Shown in pieces: positions 9,077-20,500 of a stretch of 64,000 bases of DNA. Source of the stretch: CAWGQN01 sp963824885. Lineage in GTDB: Bacteria > Actinomycetota > Actinomycetes > Actinomycetales > Microbacteriaceae. Numbering within the stretch: the first letter of the stretch is position 1; every line of letters starts with the position of its first letter. The translations under genes were made by a program, and so were the position numbers. A model generated the notes under the pieces. The model was not told where the DNA came from, ran no database searches, and was given only the letters and a program-made list of their open reading frames with translations. Location of the stretch: NCBI GenBank assembly GCA_963824885.1, contig CAWGQN010000004.1, positions 1 through 64,000 on the forward strand, written 5' to 3'.

Positions 9077-9916
9077 TTAGTCGAAAATCATGGGGCGCTC
9101 GTCGTCATCGATTTCGTCAACAGCGAGGTCGACAACAACGGGAACGTGGTCACTCGGAGCGTCGCCGCGACGCTCGTTGCGGTCGATGTGGGCTCCTACG
9201 ACGCGTTCCGCGAGGGTGGGCGAACCCACAATGAAGTCGATTCGCATTCCTTCGTCTCGAGGAAATCGCAGTTGTTTGTAGTCCCAAAAGGTGTAGCCTT
9301 CGGGCGCAAAATGTCGAACGACGTCGGCAAATCCGCGGCGTTCGAATTCAGCGAACGCAGACCGTTCAGCGCGCGAAACGTGAGTCGAACCGGGGCCAAA
9401 ATTCGGGTCACCAACGTCGGAGTCGAGTGGCGCAACGTTCCAATCACCCGCTAGCGCGATCATTTCGTCGGGCGCTTCTCGTTGCCACTCGGTCACGTTT
9501 TCGGCAAGCGCGGCAAGCCACGCCAGTTTGTAGGTGTAGTGCGCGTCGTCGAGCGTTCGGCCATTGGGCGCGTAAAGACTCCACACGCGTACGCCGTTGA
9601 CCTTCGCTCCAATGGCTCGCGCTTCTATCGGCAACGCGCCGTCGGTCGCCGGTTTTCCGAACCCGGGCGCGCGATCAAAATCACGGTGAACATCGTCGAT
9701 CCCAACACGGCTTGCCACCGCAACGCCGTTCCACTGGTTCAGCCCGTGGCTCGCGATCTCGTAGCCCGCGTCGGCAAACGATTGGACGGGAAATTGGTCG
9801 TCTCGACACTTGGTTTCTTGCATCGCGAGCACGTCAACGTCTTCGCGAACGAGCCACTCGACAACGCGGTCAACGCGCGCCCGAATTGAATTGACGTTCC
9901 ACGTGGCGATTCGCAT
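9077..9916 (-). CDS. xthA: Exodeoxyribonuclease III
   Basis: Exonuclease III / AP endonuclease of 279 residues acting in base excision repair. Family motifs appear in order: MRIATWNVNSIRAR at the start, LAMQETKC with the metal-binding Glu, SLYAPNGR, LAGDWNVAP, the MRIDFIVGS region and the final SDHVPVVVDL with the catalytic Asp-His pair. The start at 9916 places MRIATWNVN at the N terminus as in the family. It is divergent from pyrE with about 50 bases between them, and it is followed on the same strand by the DUF6421 gene. Confidence 0.93.
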   Translation of the reverse strand: MRIATWNVNSIRARVDRVVEWLVREDVDVLAMQETKCRDDQFPVQSFADAGYEIASHGLNQWNGVAVASRVGIDDVHRDFDRAPGFGKPATDGALPIEARAIGAKVNGVRVWSLYAPNGRTLDDAHYTYKLAWLAALAENVTEWQREAPDEMIALAGDWNVAPLDSDVGDPNFGPGSTHVSRAERSAFAEFERRGFADVVRHFAPEGYTFWDYKQLRFPRDEGMRIDFIVGSPTLAERVVGAHIDRNERRGDAPSDHVPVVVDLAVDEIDDDERPMIFD

Positions 9917-9965
9917 ACGACCACGGTATCGGGGCCGTCCGATGTGCAGCGATAAAATACTCGCC

Positions 9966-10514
9966 GTGACCGACTCGCGACAACGACTCATCGATTTTAT
10001 TTCCGCGCACGCCGTCTTTCACGGTGACTTCACGCTCACGAGCGGGGCTAAAGCGGGGTTCTACGTGGACCTCAGGAGAGTCAGTCTCGATCACCGCGTC
10101 GCTCCCCTCATCGGGGAGGTCATGCTTGACCTTATTTCCGACGTGCCAGACGTCGCCGCGGTCGGCGGCCTCACAATGGGGGCGGATCCCATCGCGGCGG
10201 CCGTTCTCCACCACGGGGCAACGTGCGGATTCACGTACGACGCATTCGTCGTGCGAAAAGAGCCCAAAGACCACGGTCTCGGGAGGCAAGTTGAGGGTCC
10301 TGATCTTCGGGGGAAGCGAGTCGTGGTGCTCGACGACACGTCGACAACGGGGCAATCGCCACTCGCGGCAATTGCGGCAATCGAGGCGGTCGGCGCCGAA
10401 GTCGCGGCCGTCGCGGTCGTTGTTGACCGTGCGACGGGCGCTCGTGAGGTTATTGAGGCTGCGGGATACCCATACCGGGCCGCAATTGGGCTGCGGGATT
10501 TGGATCTTTCGTAG
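9966..10514 (+). CDS. pyrE: Orotate phosphoribosyltransferase
   Basis: Joins orotate to PRPP to give OMP in pyrimidine synthesis; 182 residues. The N-terminal block VFHGDFTLTSGAKAGFYVDLRR is typical, and the PRPP-binding loop is VVVLDDTSTTGQS. I prefer GTG 9966 (MTDSRQRLIDF) because family members usually start MTD-like about ten residues before this block; an in-frame ATG at 9942 adds eight residues. No other pyrimidine gene is adjacent. The gene is convergent with the HAD phosphatase gene. Confidence 0.92.
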   Translation: MTDSRQRLIDFISAHAVFHGDFTLTSGAKAGFYVDLRRVSLDHRVAPLIGEVMLDLISDVPDVAAVGGLTMGADPIAAAVLHHGATCGFTYDAFVVRKEPKDHGLGRQVEGPDLRGKRVVVLDDTSTTGQSPLAAIAAIEAVGAEVAAVAVVVDRATGAREVIEAAGYPYRAAIGLRDLDLS

Positions 10515-10561
10515 TTTCGCAGCGGCGGCCACATGGGCGAGGCGCCGCGTGCACGATGCCC

Positions 10562-11359
10562 TCATTCTCGCGATTCGGCCGATCCCCCCTCGACCATCTC
10601 GTAGACACCGTCGAGAATTTCGTCGGGGCGGAAGGGATAGTGTTCGACCTCGGCTCCGTCGCTGATGCCACTGAGCACGAGAACCGTGTGAAGACCGGCC
10701 TCGATGCCGGCCACAATGTCGGTGTCCATTCTGTCTCCGATCATTCCGGTGTTTTCAGAGTGGGCGCCGAGCTTGTTCATTGCCGAGCGAAACATCATCG
10801 GGTTGGGCTTGCCGACCACATAGGGTTCTTTTCCGGTTGCTTTCGTGATGAGAGCCGCGATCGCACCCGTCGCGGGCATCGGACCGGACGCGCTTGGACC
10901 CGTCGCATCGGGGTTCGTCGCGATGAAACGAGAGCCGCCGCCAATCAACCGAATTGCTTTTGTGATCGCATCAAACGAGTAGTTTCGCGTTTCGCCGACG
11001 ACGACAAAGTCGGGGTTGGTTTCGGTCATGATGAATCCGGATCCGTGCAGAGCGGTCGTAATACCGGCTTCGCCAATGACGTACGCTGTGCCGCCCGGCA
11101 CTTGAGACGTGAGAAAGCTCGCCGTCGCGAGGGCCGAGGTCCAAATCGACTCCTCTGGCACAGTTAACCCCGAAAAGCGTAACCGGGCGCTCAAATCGCG
11201 AGGTGTAAACGACGAGTTGTTGGTCAGGACCAAGAACGGTTTTCCCTGATCGCGCCACTGCGCGAGAAGCTCAGCTGCACCGGGGAGTGCCTGGTTCTCA
11301 TGAACGAGCACGCCGTCCATGTCGGTGAGCCAGCACTCGATTTCGTCGCGTCGTGCCAT
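10562..11359 (-). CDS. HAD-IIA family sugar phosphatase, NagD-like
   Basis: Haloacid-dehalogenase superfamily phosphatase of 265 residues. The nucleophile motif is TDMDGVLVHEN, motif II is LTNNSS, and the later motifs are the Lys in GKPNP and the metal-binding GDRMDTDI. The IIA cap and the LVLTNNSSFTPRDL segment point to the NagD/4-nitrophenylphosphatase branch. Substrates of this branch include p-nitrophenyl phosphate and nucleotide or sugar phosphates; none can be assigned here. It diverges from the methyltransferase gene at 11415. Confidence 0.85.
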   Translation of the reverse strand: MARRDEIECWLTDMDGVLVHENQALPGAAELLAQWRDQGKPFLVLTNNSSFTPRDLSARLRFSGLTVPEESIWTSALATASFLTSQVPGGTAYVIGEAGITTALHGSGFIMTETNPDFVVVGETRNYSFDAITKAIRLIGGGSRFIATNPDATGPSASGPMPATGAIAALITKATGKEPYVVGKPNPMMFRSAMNKLGAHSENTGMIGDRMDTDIVAGIEAGLHTVLVLSGISDGAEVEHYPFRPDEILDGVYEMVEGGSAESRE

Positions 11360-11414
11360 CAGTTGCTCCTGTCGTCGGGTTCATTCTATTGAGGAAGCGA
11401 GCTAATCTGACGGG

Positions 11415-12083
11415 ATGGATTCACCCGAACTACCCGGCGATCACACGCACAATCGCGGGCACCCGTCACCGGAACTCACGACCGCGGGAGTCGGCCCGTG
11501 GCGTGGAGCGTGGCCCGACGACTCCCGATACGACCGGGACCTTCTCGAACGCGGCGATTCGCGCAACGTCATTGATCACTATCGCTATTGGTCAATGGCG
11601 GCAATTGTTGCCGATCTTGACAAGCGCCGGCATCCGTTTCACGTCGCCGTCGAAAATTGGCAGCACGACATGAATATTGGGTCCATTGTGCGAAGCGCGA
11701 ACGCCTTCGCCGCTGAAACCGTTCATATCATTGGTCGTCGTCGGTGGAATAAGCGCGGCGCGATGGTCACTGATCGTTATCAGCACGTCGCGCATCATCC
11801 CGATGTGGCCGAATTCGTGACGTGGGCGCGCGGCGTGGAAATTCCGGTCATCGCGATCGACAACGTGCCAGGCAGTGAGGTGATCGAGACTTTTGTATTT
11901 CCGCGGCGCAGCGTGCTGTTGTTCGGTCAAGAGGGGCCGGGCTTGAGCGATGAGGCGCTCGCCGTCGCTGATTCCACTGTCAAGATCAGTCAGTTCGGAT
12001 CTACTCGTTCCCTCAACGCGTCTGCCGCAGCGGCGATTGCCATGCACGCGTGGATTGTCCAGCACGGAGCGCCGGTTCTCTAA
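11415..12083 (+). CDS. TrmH-family (SPOUT) RNA 2'-O-methyltransferase
   Basis: SAM-dependent RNA ribose methyltransferase with the trefoil-knot SPOUT fold; 222 residues. SPOUT motif 1 is visible as HDMNIGSIVRSANAF, motif 2 as VLLFGQEGPGLSD and motif 3 as STRSLNASAAAAIAMH. The first 60 residues are a polar extension. A target cannot be chosen between tRNA and rRNA. The family commonly sits near purA or pyrE in actinobacteria, as here, but I know no functional link. Confidence 0.85.
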   Translation: MDSPELPGDHTHNRGHPSPELTTAGVGPWRGAWPDDSRYDRDLLERGDSRNVIDHYRYWSMAAIVADLDKRRHPFHVAVENWQHDMNIGSIVRSANAFAAETVHIIGRRRWNKRGAMVTDRYQHVAHHPDVAEFVTWARGVEIPVIAIDNVPGSEVIETFVFPRRSVLLFGQEGPGLSDEALAVADSTVKISQFGSTRSLNASAAAAIAMHAWIVQHGAPVL

Positions 12084-12185
12084 ACAGGGGATCGGTGCGG
12101 GTCACGATAGACTAGGTCGGCCCTTGGCAGCGCGAGCCGGCCACACCCACAGCAGTGAGACTTAAAGCAGCGAAAGAGGGTTCCC

Positions 12186-13472
12186 GTGCCAGCAATCGTC
12201 GTGATCGGATCCCAGTGGGGAGACGAGGGAAAAGGGAAAGCAACCGATCTTCTCGGTAGTCGCGTCGACTATGTCGTGAAGTTTAACGGCGGTAACAATG
12301 CCGGCCACACGGTCGTTGTCGGGAACGAAAAATACGCTCTTCATTTGCTTCCGTCGGGCATTCTCACGAAAGACGTCACTCCGGTCATCGCCAACGGTGT
12401 CGTCATCGACCTCGAGGTGCTATTCGAAGAGCTTGATGCTCTCGCGGTGCGGGGCGTCGATGTGTCGAGGCTCGTCGTGAGCGCAAACGCGCACGTCATT
12501 ACCCAATATCACCGAACAATTGACCGGGTCACCGAGCGGTTTCTTGGAAAGCGACAAATTGGCACGACGGGTCGTGGAATCGGACCCACGTACGCTGACA
12601 AGATCAATCGGGTGGGTATCCGGGTCCAAGATCTTTTCGATGAAAACATTCTTCGCCAGAAAATTGAGGGGGCTCTCGAGCAAAAAAACCATTTGCTCGT
12701 GAAGGTCTACAACAGGCGAACGATCACGGTCGACGAGATAGTAGACGAGCTTCTTTCCTGTGCGGAACGCTTGCGTCCCATGGTCGCCGACACATCGCTT
12801 CTTCTTAATCGAGCGCTCGACGCGAATCGAACGGTGTTGTTCGAAGCGGGGCAAGCGACAATGCTCGATGTCGACCACGGCACCTACCCGTTCGTCACAT
12901 CGTCGAACGCGACCTCCGGCGGCGCCGCGACGGGGTCAGGCGTGGCCCCCAATCGCATTGATCGCGTCATTGGCGTTGTCAAAGCCTACGCGACGCGGGT
13001 TGGAGCGGGGCCCTTCCCCACCGAGCTTTTCGATGAATCTGGCGAGTTCTTGCGCGCTAACGGGTGCGAATTCGGTACGACAACGGGTCGCCCTCGGCGC
13101 ACCGGTTGGTTCGACGTGCCCATCGCGCGCTACTCCGCCCGCATTAACGGTGTCACTGATTTTGTTCTCACCAAACTCGATGTCCTTACCGGGCTGGCCA
13201 CAATTCCCGTGTGCGTCGGCTACGACATCGATGGAACAAGAGTCGACGAGATGCCCGTGTCACAAACCGACTTCCACCACGCGGTGCCCATGTACGATCA
13301 CCTTCCCGGGTGGAACGAGGACATCACGGGCGTCCGCAATTTCGAAAGCCTCCCTCGCGCGGCTCACGACTACGTCCTCGCGGTCGAAAATATGAGTGGG
13401 GCCCGCATCTCCGCAATTGGCGTCGGCCCCGGTCGTGATGCCGTTATCGTGCGTCACGACCTGCTGAAGTGA
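12186..13472 (+). CDS. purA: Adenylosuccinate synthetase
   Basis: Forms adenylosuccinate from IMP, aspartate and GTP, the first step from IMP to AMP. The 428-residue length is normal. The N terminus has the GTP-binding GSQWGDEGKGK with its catalytic Asp and the following NGGNNAGHTVVV. Further blocks are GTTGRGIGPTYADK, ATMLDVDHGTYPFVTSSN and GVGPGRDAVIV. The start is GTG at 12186 behind an AAAGAGGG Shine-Dalgarno. It stands apart from the other purine genes of the window. Confidence 0.96.
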   Translation: MPAIVVIGSQWGDEGKGKATDLLGSRVDYVVKFNGGNNAGHTVVVGNEKYALHLLPSGILTKDVTPVIANGVVIDLEVLFEELDALAVRGVDVSRLVVSANAHVITQYHRTIDRVTERFLGKRQIGTTGRGIGPTYADKINRVGIRVQDLFDENILRQKIEGALEQKNHLLVKVYNRRTITVDEIVDELLSCAERLRPMVADTSLLLNRALDANRTVLFEAGQATMLDVDHGTYPFVTSSNATSGGAATGSGVAPNRIDRVIGVVKAYATRVGAGPFPTELFDESGEFLRANGCEFGTTTGRPRRTGWFDVPIARYSARINGVTDFVLTKLDVLTGLATIPVCVGYDIDGTRVDEMPVSQTDFHHAVPMYDHLPGWNEDITGVRNFESLPRAAHDYVLAVENMSGARISAIGVGPGRDAVIVRHDLLK

Positions 13473-13536
13473 GTATCCCCTTGCAGGATGTCGACGAGTG
13501 GACAATGCGAGAACGCGAGGGCAGTAGTGTCATTTC

Positions 13537-13866
13537 ATGGTCGAACACGAGCGCAATCAATCCTCCATCTTTGACGCCGCGAGTCAGCTAGCCGAAATTC
13601 GGCAGAGCATCGACAACATCGATGCGGCGCTCATTCACTTGCTTGCTGAACGATTCAAATTCACGCAACAGGTCGGCAAATTGAAGGCAAAACACGGCCT
13701 CCCGCCGGCCGACCCCGACAGAGAATGTCACCAGATTAAGAGATTGCGCGCGCTTGCTGAAGCCGCGCACCTAGACCCGGCATTTGCAGAGAAGTTTCTT
13801 AACTTCATCGTTGCCGAGGTAATCCAGCACCACCTCGAACTCGGCGGTCGCCGGCCGGAGAATTGA
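13537..13866 (+). CDS. Chorismate mutase, AroQ class
   Basis: Small all-helical enzyme of 109 residues that converts chorismate to prephenate for Phe/Tyr synthesis. The AroQ pattern is clear: IRQSIDNIDAALIHLLAERF, then FTQQVGKLKAKHGLPPADPDRE and a third helix. The Arg, Lys and Glu side chains of these helices line the active site in the family. No signal peptide is present, so this is the cytoplasmic form. It lies alone downstream of purA with a 64-base gap. Confidence 0.88.
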   Translation: MVEHERNQSSIFDAASQLAEIRQSIDNIDAALIHLLAERFKFTQQVGKLKAKHGLPPADPDRECHQIKRLRALAEAAHLDPAFAEKFLNFIVAEVIQHHLELGGRRPEN

Positions 13867-14078
13867 TCGCGTGGCGGGTTAGTGAGCCGCCAACGCGAAT
13901 GGGCGCGCGCGATTTCGACACGGGGGCACGTCGTTTCCATTTCGCACGGTCACATGGTATGAACATGAGGGTGAGTTTTTGAAATCATCGTTGATGATAG
14001 TCTCAGTTTCGCGAGGGGCTCCGCAACGTTCTGTACTCCAATAGTCATTGTTTTCCATCGTGAGGCTAGGACGATCAT

Positions 14079-14534
14079 ATGCAGAGGGATGGTGCCACGT
14101 CGGTTTCGTCGTGGTCGAGCGCCTGCTCGCATCGCCGTGGGCACTCGAGGACTACCCGTGCCCTAGTGGGAATTTTTCTGGCCCTGCCGTTGGTAGCCTG
14201 CACGCAGACCGACGCGATGATCGAATCGGTCGATTTTCCGCGGTCCGACGTGCCGCTCGCCGTCGGCACGTCATCACCAGTTATCAAGACCGGTTCGATG
14301 TGGAACCTTTCTGTTGCGGTTGACAATGAGGACGCTCAACGGGCCGCTCTCAGCGCGCTTCTCGATAAGGGATTTCAGGTCATCGGCCAAAGCGATCCGG
14401 CCTCTGCCGACGTATCGTATTCGTTGGCCGACCCCACCTACTCGGTTCGCCTCGGTTTCCGCAAAACCGACAACAACTTTTCGGTCGCGTATGGCGTTGC
14501 GAAACGGCCAAATTCGGGTGGTGACACCCAATAG
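14079..14534 (+). CDS. Small putative lipoprotein
   Basis: Protein of 151 residues that I do not recognise. A long positively charged n-region is followed by the hydrophobic stretch ALVGIFLALPLVACTQ, with the lipobox LVAC placing the lipidated Cys at about residue 41. The mature part is about 110 residues. It has one compact-looking domain with alternating hydrophobic strands (WNLSVAVDNEDAQRAALSAL, then VRLGFRKTDNNFSVAYGVA). It precedes the giant surface-protein gene by 36 bases on the same strand, so the two may be co-transcribed. Function unknown. Confidence 0.7.
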   Translation: MQRDGATSVSSWSSACSHRRGHSRTTRALVGIFLALPLVACTQTDAMIESVDFPRSDVPLAVGTSSPVIKTGSMWNLSVAVDNEDAQRAALSALLDKGFQVIGQSDPASADVSYSLADPTYSVRLGFRKTDNNFSVAYGVAKRPNSGGDTQ

Positions 14535-14539
14535 CTGAA

Positions 14540-14559
14540 CCCGGGTTCACAAGCCCGGG
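14540..14559 (+). promoter_or_regulatory. Hairpin containing the Shine-Dalgarno of the giant surface-protein gene
   Basis: CCCGGG at 14540-14545 and 14554-14559 can pair across an eight-base loop. The 3' arm contributes the GGG of GGGAGA (14557-14562), the Shine-Dalgarno for the ATG at 14571, so folding would hide the ribosome site. A second Met at 14610 has its own GGGGG upstream. Confidence 0.35.
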
Positions 14560-14570
14560 AGACGAAGTGC

Positions 14571-17500
14571 ATGATTCCAAATGGATACAAGGTGGGGGAT
14601 CCGTTAAAAATGAGGGCAAAATCGATTTTCGTACGTCGTTTGAATCGAATCATTTCGATTGCTGTCGTAGGACTTCTGGGTGGTGCGGGACTGACCACCG
14701 CTGGCATTGCCACACCGGCGAGTGCCGTCGTATTTAACTTCACGTTTCTGATCAACGACGTGCGAATGATTCCCGACGCGGTTCCCGGCGACGGAGTGTG
14801 TCAAACCAGCGGCGCAATTGCCCCCAACCCCAATACCTGCACAATGTACGCGGCGGTGCAAGAAGCCAACGCGCAGAACACGGCCAACCCCGCCGCAACC
14901 GTTCTGGTTTCGGTCGCCCCCTTGCTGATTCAGGGCAACGGAACGACGCTGCTTCCTACCGGAAGCATAATGATGCAAAAAGCGGGCGCTCCTCCGGGCC
15001 CCGATGGATCAACAGCTGCCCAAAATAACCCCGGAAACACGTCGCCAATGATTACGACTGCGGCGGCCATGAACGCCGCCGCGGGCGCGTTCGTTGACTC
15101 CGATAGCCAGGTTTGGTTCGATGTTCAAGGTCAGGTCACGTTCGATTTTCAAAACAGGTTGGGTTCGTATTCGACGCAAGACCTTAATCCACTCGCGGTG
15201 ATGATTCTGATTCGCGGCCAGAATGCCTCGCTTCGAAACTTCAGCACGATTAGTTCGAATGAAGCTGTTATTTATGTTGGCACGGCCGCCCAGAACATTT
15301 TGATCGAGAACGGGACGATTCAAAACCCTCCGGGGAACTTCAATGCCGAACGATCGATCGCCATTGTCGCCGGGGCCCAAAACATCACAATTTCGAATAT
15401 CACGTTTGGCTCCGTCTATCGCTCCCAACTTCTGTTCATTAAGAACGGCGCGAACATCGCGAACAATGTGACCGTTGATCGGAGCGATTTCAACAACGAC
15501 AGTCAGGCGATCGGTCCATTTGACAACCGGCCAACCGGTATCGGGGTGTGGGGTCAAACGGGTATTCCGGTCAGTAACTTCAGGGTCACGAATTCTACCT
15601 TCCGTGACTTCAACATGGGCGTTGGGCTTTTCGCAGACCGAGGCGACGCAATTTCGACGGCTGGTCTCACGCTCACGAACGCCACTATTCAGGGCAACAC
15701 TTTCAGTCGCTCGAACCGAGCCATCACCGGTTGGGCGAATGCCGAGCAGATCTATCTCCACACGCCCGCGACGAATCTTGCCATCAGAAACAATGTTTTT
15801 CGATGGGATTGGACCACGCAGCCGAATGCCCCCGCGATCAATTCCGACTACGCGGGAAGCAACTCGGGAACCACAATTGAAGACAACACGATTGTTAACT
15901 GGGACCACGGACTTGCAAACTCGATTCGATTGGGCAACTCTCTCGGGTCGACAATTCAGACGGACCGCAACACAATGAGCAACAGCGGTGGCAGCACGAC
16001 GGCTGCGACGGAAAATGCGAATACTCAGAACCCACTGTTCCTCAACTCCGCCAACAACACGATCCGCACCGCTTTTCCGAGTGCGGCGGTGATTCCCGTC
16101 GTTCCAGCGTGTTCGATTAACGTGACACTGCAAAATCCAAGCGGCGGTTCCGGCGGAATCGTGTCGACGGCATTTCCGGAACTGGTCGATGTGTACTTCA
16201 GCCAGACTCCCGCGGCGGGCGACGGCCTGGCAATGGAGCAATATGTTGGTCGAACCATTGTCAACGCAGCGGTGAACTACGTGCCGGTTCTCGGATTCAC
16301 CGCGAATCTCCCCTATACCGGAGGTCCAGGCGTTGTTCGCGTGCAGACGATCGACGCGCTCAACAGATCAAGCCAGTATTCGCGAACCGTCGCGCTGACC
16401 GGAACAGATAATTGTCCGCCGCAAATGTGGATTCAACAGGCGCTCAGTCAAGCCGATCCGGCCGTAAACCGGAACGTGACGTTTCAGGTGCAATCGTCGG
16501 AGCCATTGGGCGCGAATACCCTGACAGCCGGTGATATTTCATTCGCGGGTTCGACAGCATCGAATCCCTCGGTCGTTTCCGTCACACAAACCGGAAAAAC
16601 GACGTGGACGGTTGTCGCCAAAGCGAATACGTCGGGAACAATTGTCGCCAGTATTCCAGCGGGTTCGGTTGATGATCCGGTCGGAAACGTTCAAGCCCTC
16701 GCGTCAAACTCGACCGCGGCACCGTTGAATTTCGCGGTCGACCCGGGAAACCCCAATCAGGGCATGCCGGGGCCGAGCATTGACCACACGGTGACATATG
16801 TTTCACCACTGAGTATTGCTCCAGCGACAATTTCGGTCACGGAGGCTGGCGCCGGGGTTCCCTACACCGTGACGACGTCCAAGGCTCCGACGGCAGACGT
16901 GACAATGACTCAGGGTTTTGCTCCCCCGGGACTTGCCACGGCGGCCCCCAGTCCACTCGTCTTGCAGTCGACAGACTCGACCGTGAACGCGACGGTCACG
17001 GCAATCGATAACACGATTGTTGACGGCTCCAGACCAACGACACTGTCCCACGTGGTGACGTCGACCGACCCCGAGTTCAATGGGCTCGAGTTGGCGACAA
17101 TAGCGGTGACCGTCGACGACAACGATCAGCCGGTTGCGGCAAATTCGTCGTTCGCAGTGAGTTCAGGAACGCGGCTCGCCAATGGCGCCGATGCACACAC
17201 GGCGACGACGACGATCAGGAATGCGTTGGGGCAAGCCGTTCAGAACGCGGTCGTGACCTTCAATCTTCCCGCGGGCGTGACCGCGAACGCGGTGGTCGGT
17301 CCTGGAACAACAACGGCAGTTTCTGATGCGTCGGGAGTCGCTGCGATCAGTATCACGTCGGGCACGCCGGGCACGTATTCAATCAGCGCGACAGTCAACC
17401 CAACGTTCGATCCAATTGGCTCGCCTCAAAACATCACCTTCGTCTCGGCTCCGATTGACGCCGCCCAGTCAGCGCTCGTCATTACACCCGCCGGCCCCCT

Positions 17501-20500
17501 GGTGGCGAACGGAGTGGCACAATACACGGCGACATTCACGGCGAGAGACTCCTCAGGGAACACTGTGGCGTTTGCACCGGTGTTCTTCACGGTCGGAGGT
17601 GGCGCGACCGGTGGAGGTGGCGTGACCACCGATTCGAACGGCGTCGCGTCAATCTCGATCACCTCGACGTCGTCAGGCTCGAAACTCGTGTCGGTGTATG
17701 ACGGAACGAGCGCCGCCGGACCTCTGCTCAATACGGGCAACGCCGTATTTGTTGCGGGGCCGGCAGACGCGAATCAGTCGACAATTAGCGCCTCCCCAAC
17801 CGTCGCGGCGACCGGTGGCCCAGGATCGACAATTACCGTCCAATTGCGCGATATCAATGGAAACCTGCTAACGACTAGTGGCGGAACGGTGACGATGAGC
17901 GCGCCGGCCTCCTCTGGTGTGTTGACTCCGGTGGTTGATAACGGAAATGGAACATACACGTCGACGTTGACGGACACGGTTACTGAAACGGTGACGGTAA
18001 ATTTCACAGTCAACGCGGTAACATCGACAAATTTCGTGCAGGTGTCATTCATTTCCGGCGGGCCAGACGCCGCTGCGTCAACGTTGGCGGTCACGCCGGG
18101 AAACCGGCTTGCCAACGGAACCGACGGCCATACGGCGACCGTGACGGTGCGTGACTCGAATAATAACCTGGTGGCTGGAGCGACCGTGGCGTTTACCGTG
18201 TGCGCGGGCGCCACGCCAACCTCGCCGACCGCCGTCTCCGATGTCAACGGAATCGCCTCAATTGCGGTCACGTCGAATACGCCGGGTTCGTGTGGGGTGA
18301 CGGCGACGATTGGTGGTGTGGGGGTTTCGGGGAGTCCTGCGTCGGTGGTGTTTGTGGTGGGGCCGGTTGATGTGTCGGCGTCGAGTTTTGTGATTGATGC
18401 GGGGCCGAAGACGGCGGATGGTGTGGATGCGTTTACGTTGACGGTGACGGCGATGGATTCGTTTGGGCATGTTGTTCCGGGTGTGACGGTTGATTTTGCG
18501 GCGCAGGCGGGGGCGACGTTGGGTGCGCCGAGTGGTGTGACGAATGGGAGTGGTGTCGCGTCGACGACGGCGACGGCGACGGTTGCGGGGACGTACCAAT
18601 TGTCGGCGACGATTGGTGGGGTGAGTGTGCCGGGTTCGCCTCAGCCGGGTGTGTTTGTTGCGGGTCCGGTGAATGCGGGTTTGTCGGCGTATACGGTCAC
18701 GGCGGGCACTGTTCTTGCGGATGGTGTTGCGCAGCATCAGGCGACTGTGGTGGCGAAGGATGCGAATGGGAATCCGGTGTCGGGGGTGACGGTTAATTTT
18801 GCGGTTCCGGCGGGGGCGACGGGGTCGGCCCCGTCGGCGGTGACGGATGGGTCGGGGACGGCGTCGATTACGATTACGTCGACGACGGCGGGGACGTATT
18901 CGATTGGGGCGACGATTGCGGCGGTGCCGGTGGATGGTTCGCCGAAGAGTGTGACGTTTGGTCCGGGTGCGGCGGATGCGTCGACGTCGTCGTGGGTTGT
19001 GACGCCTCCGGGTCCGATTACGGCGGACGGTGTGGCGGCGTATACGGCGACGGCGACGGCGCGGGATGCGTTTTCGAATCCGGTTCCGGGTGCGATGGTG
19101 ACGTTTACGGTTCCTGCGCAGGTGACGGCGTCGGCGCCGAGTTGTACGGCGTCGATTACGGGGATGTGTTCGGTGACGTTCACGTCGACGACGGCGGGGA
19201 GTTATACGGCGACGGCGGGGATTGGGGCGAATCTGATCGCACCGAATAGGACTCTTGTTTATGTTGCTGGTGCGGCGTCGACGGGCACGTCGACGATCAC
19301 CGCGGTTCCGACGTCGATTCCGGCGAATGGTGTGGCGGCGTCGACGATCACGGTCCGGTTGCGTGATGCGCAGGGGAACCCGTTGACGGCCAGTGGTGGG
19401 CTTGTTGTGATGAGTGCGAGTGTGGGGACGATTTCTTTGACGACGGATAACGGGGATGGGACGTATACGGCGACGTTGACGAGTACGGGTGTGCAGGGCA
19501 CGACGACACCGTCGACGGTGAGTTTCACGATCAACGCGATACCGGCTGCGGCGACGGCGACGGTGATTCTTGTGGACGCGGTGGCACCTCCGCCGCCGAC
19601 GGTGAACCCGACGAATGGGACGACGGTGAGCGGGACGGGTCAAACGCCGGGTGACATTATTACGGTTCGGAACGCGGCCAATGTTGTTATTGGTACGGGG
19701 ACGGTTGCCGCGGACGGCAGTTTCTCGTTCACGATCGTGCCGACCCCGACACCCGTCAACGGTGACGTCTTGAGTGTGACCGAAACGGACCCCTCCGGGA
19801 ACGAATCACCACCCGTCTTCGTGACCGTGGACACCGTGCCTCCGGCGCCTCCGGTGGTGAATCCGACGAATGGGTCGGTGGTGTCGGGGACGGCGGAGCC
19901 GGGTTCGACGGTGACGGTTTCTGGGCCGGGTCCGGTTGTGTTGTGTACGGCGACGGCTGGTCCGACGGGTGCGTTTTCATGCATGCCTGCACCCGTGCCA
20001 ACCAACGGCACGATACTGACGGTCACGGCGACGGATCCGTCGGGGAATGTGTCGCCGCCGACGTCGGTGACGGTGGATTCTGTGCCTCCGGCGCCTCCGG
20101 TGGTGAATCCGACGAATGGGTCGGTGGTGTCGGGGACGGCGGAGCCGGGTTCGACGGTGACGGTTTCTGGTCCGGGTCCGGTGGTGTTGTGTACGGCGAC
20201 GGCTGGTCCGACGGGTGCGTTCTCGTGTGTTCCGTCTCCGACGCCCGGTAACGGTACGGTGTTGTCAATCACGGCGACCGACGCTGCGGGGAATGTGTCG
20301 CCCTCGACGTCGGTAACGGTGGATTCTGTGCCTCCGGCGCCTCCGGTGGTGAATCCGACGAATGGGTCGGTGGTGTCGGGGACGGCGGAGCCGGGTTCGA
20401 CGGTGACGGTTTCTGGTCCGGGTCCGGTGGTGTTGTGTACGGCGACGGCTGGTCCGACGGGTGCGTTCTCGTGTGTTCCGTCTCCGACGCCCGGTAACGG

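Noticed and set aside
18258..19643. Minus-strand frame rich in Arg and His
   Set aside because: Arg/His excess is the usual shadow of a G/T-rich plus strand; no start signal or domain is seen.
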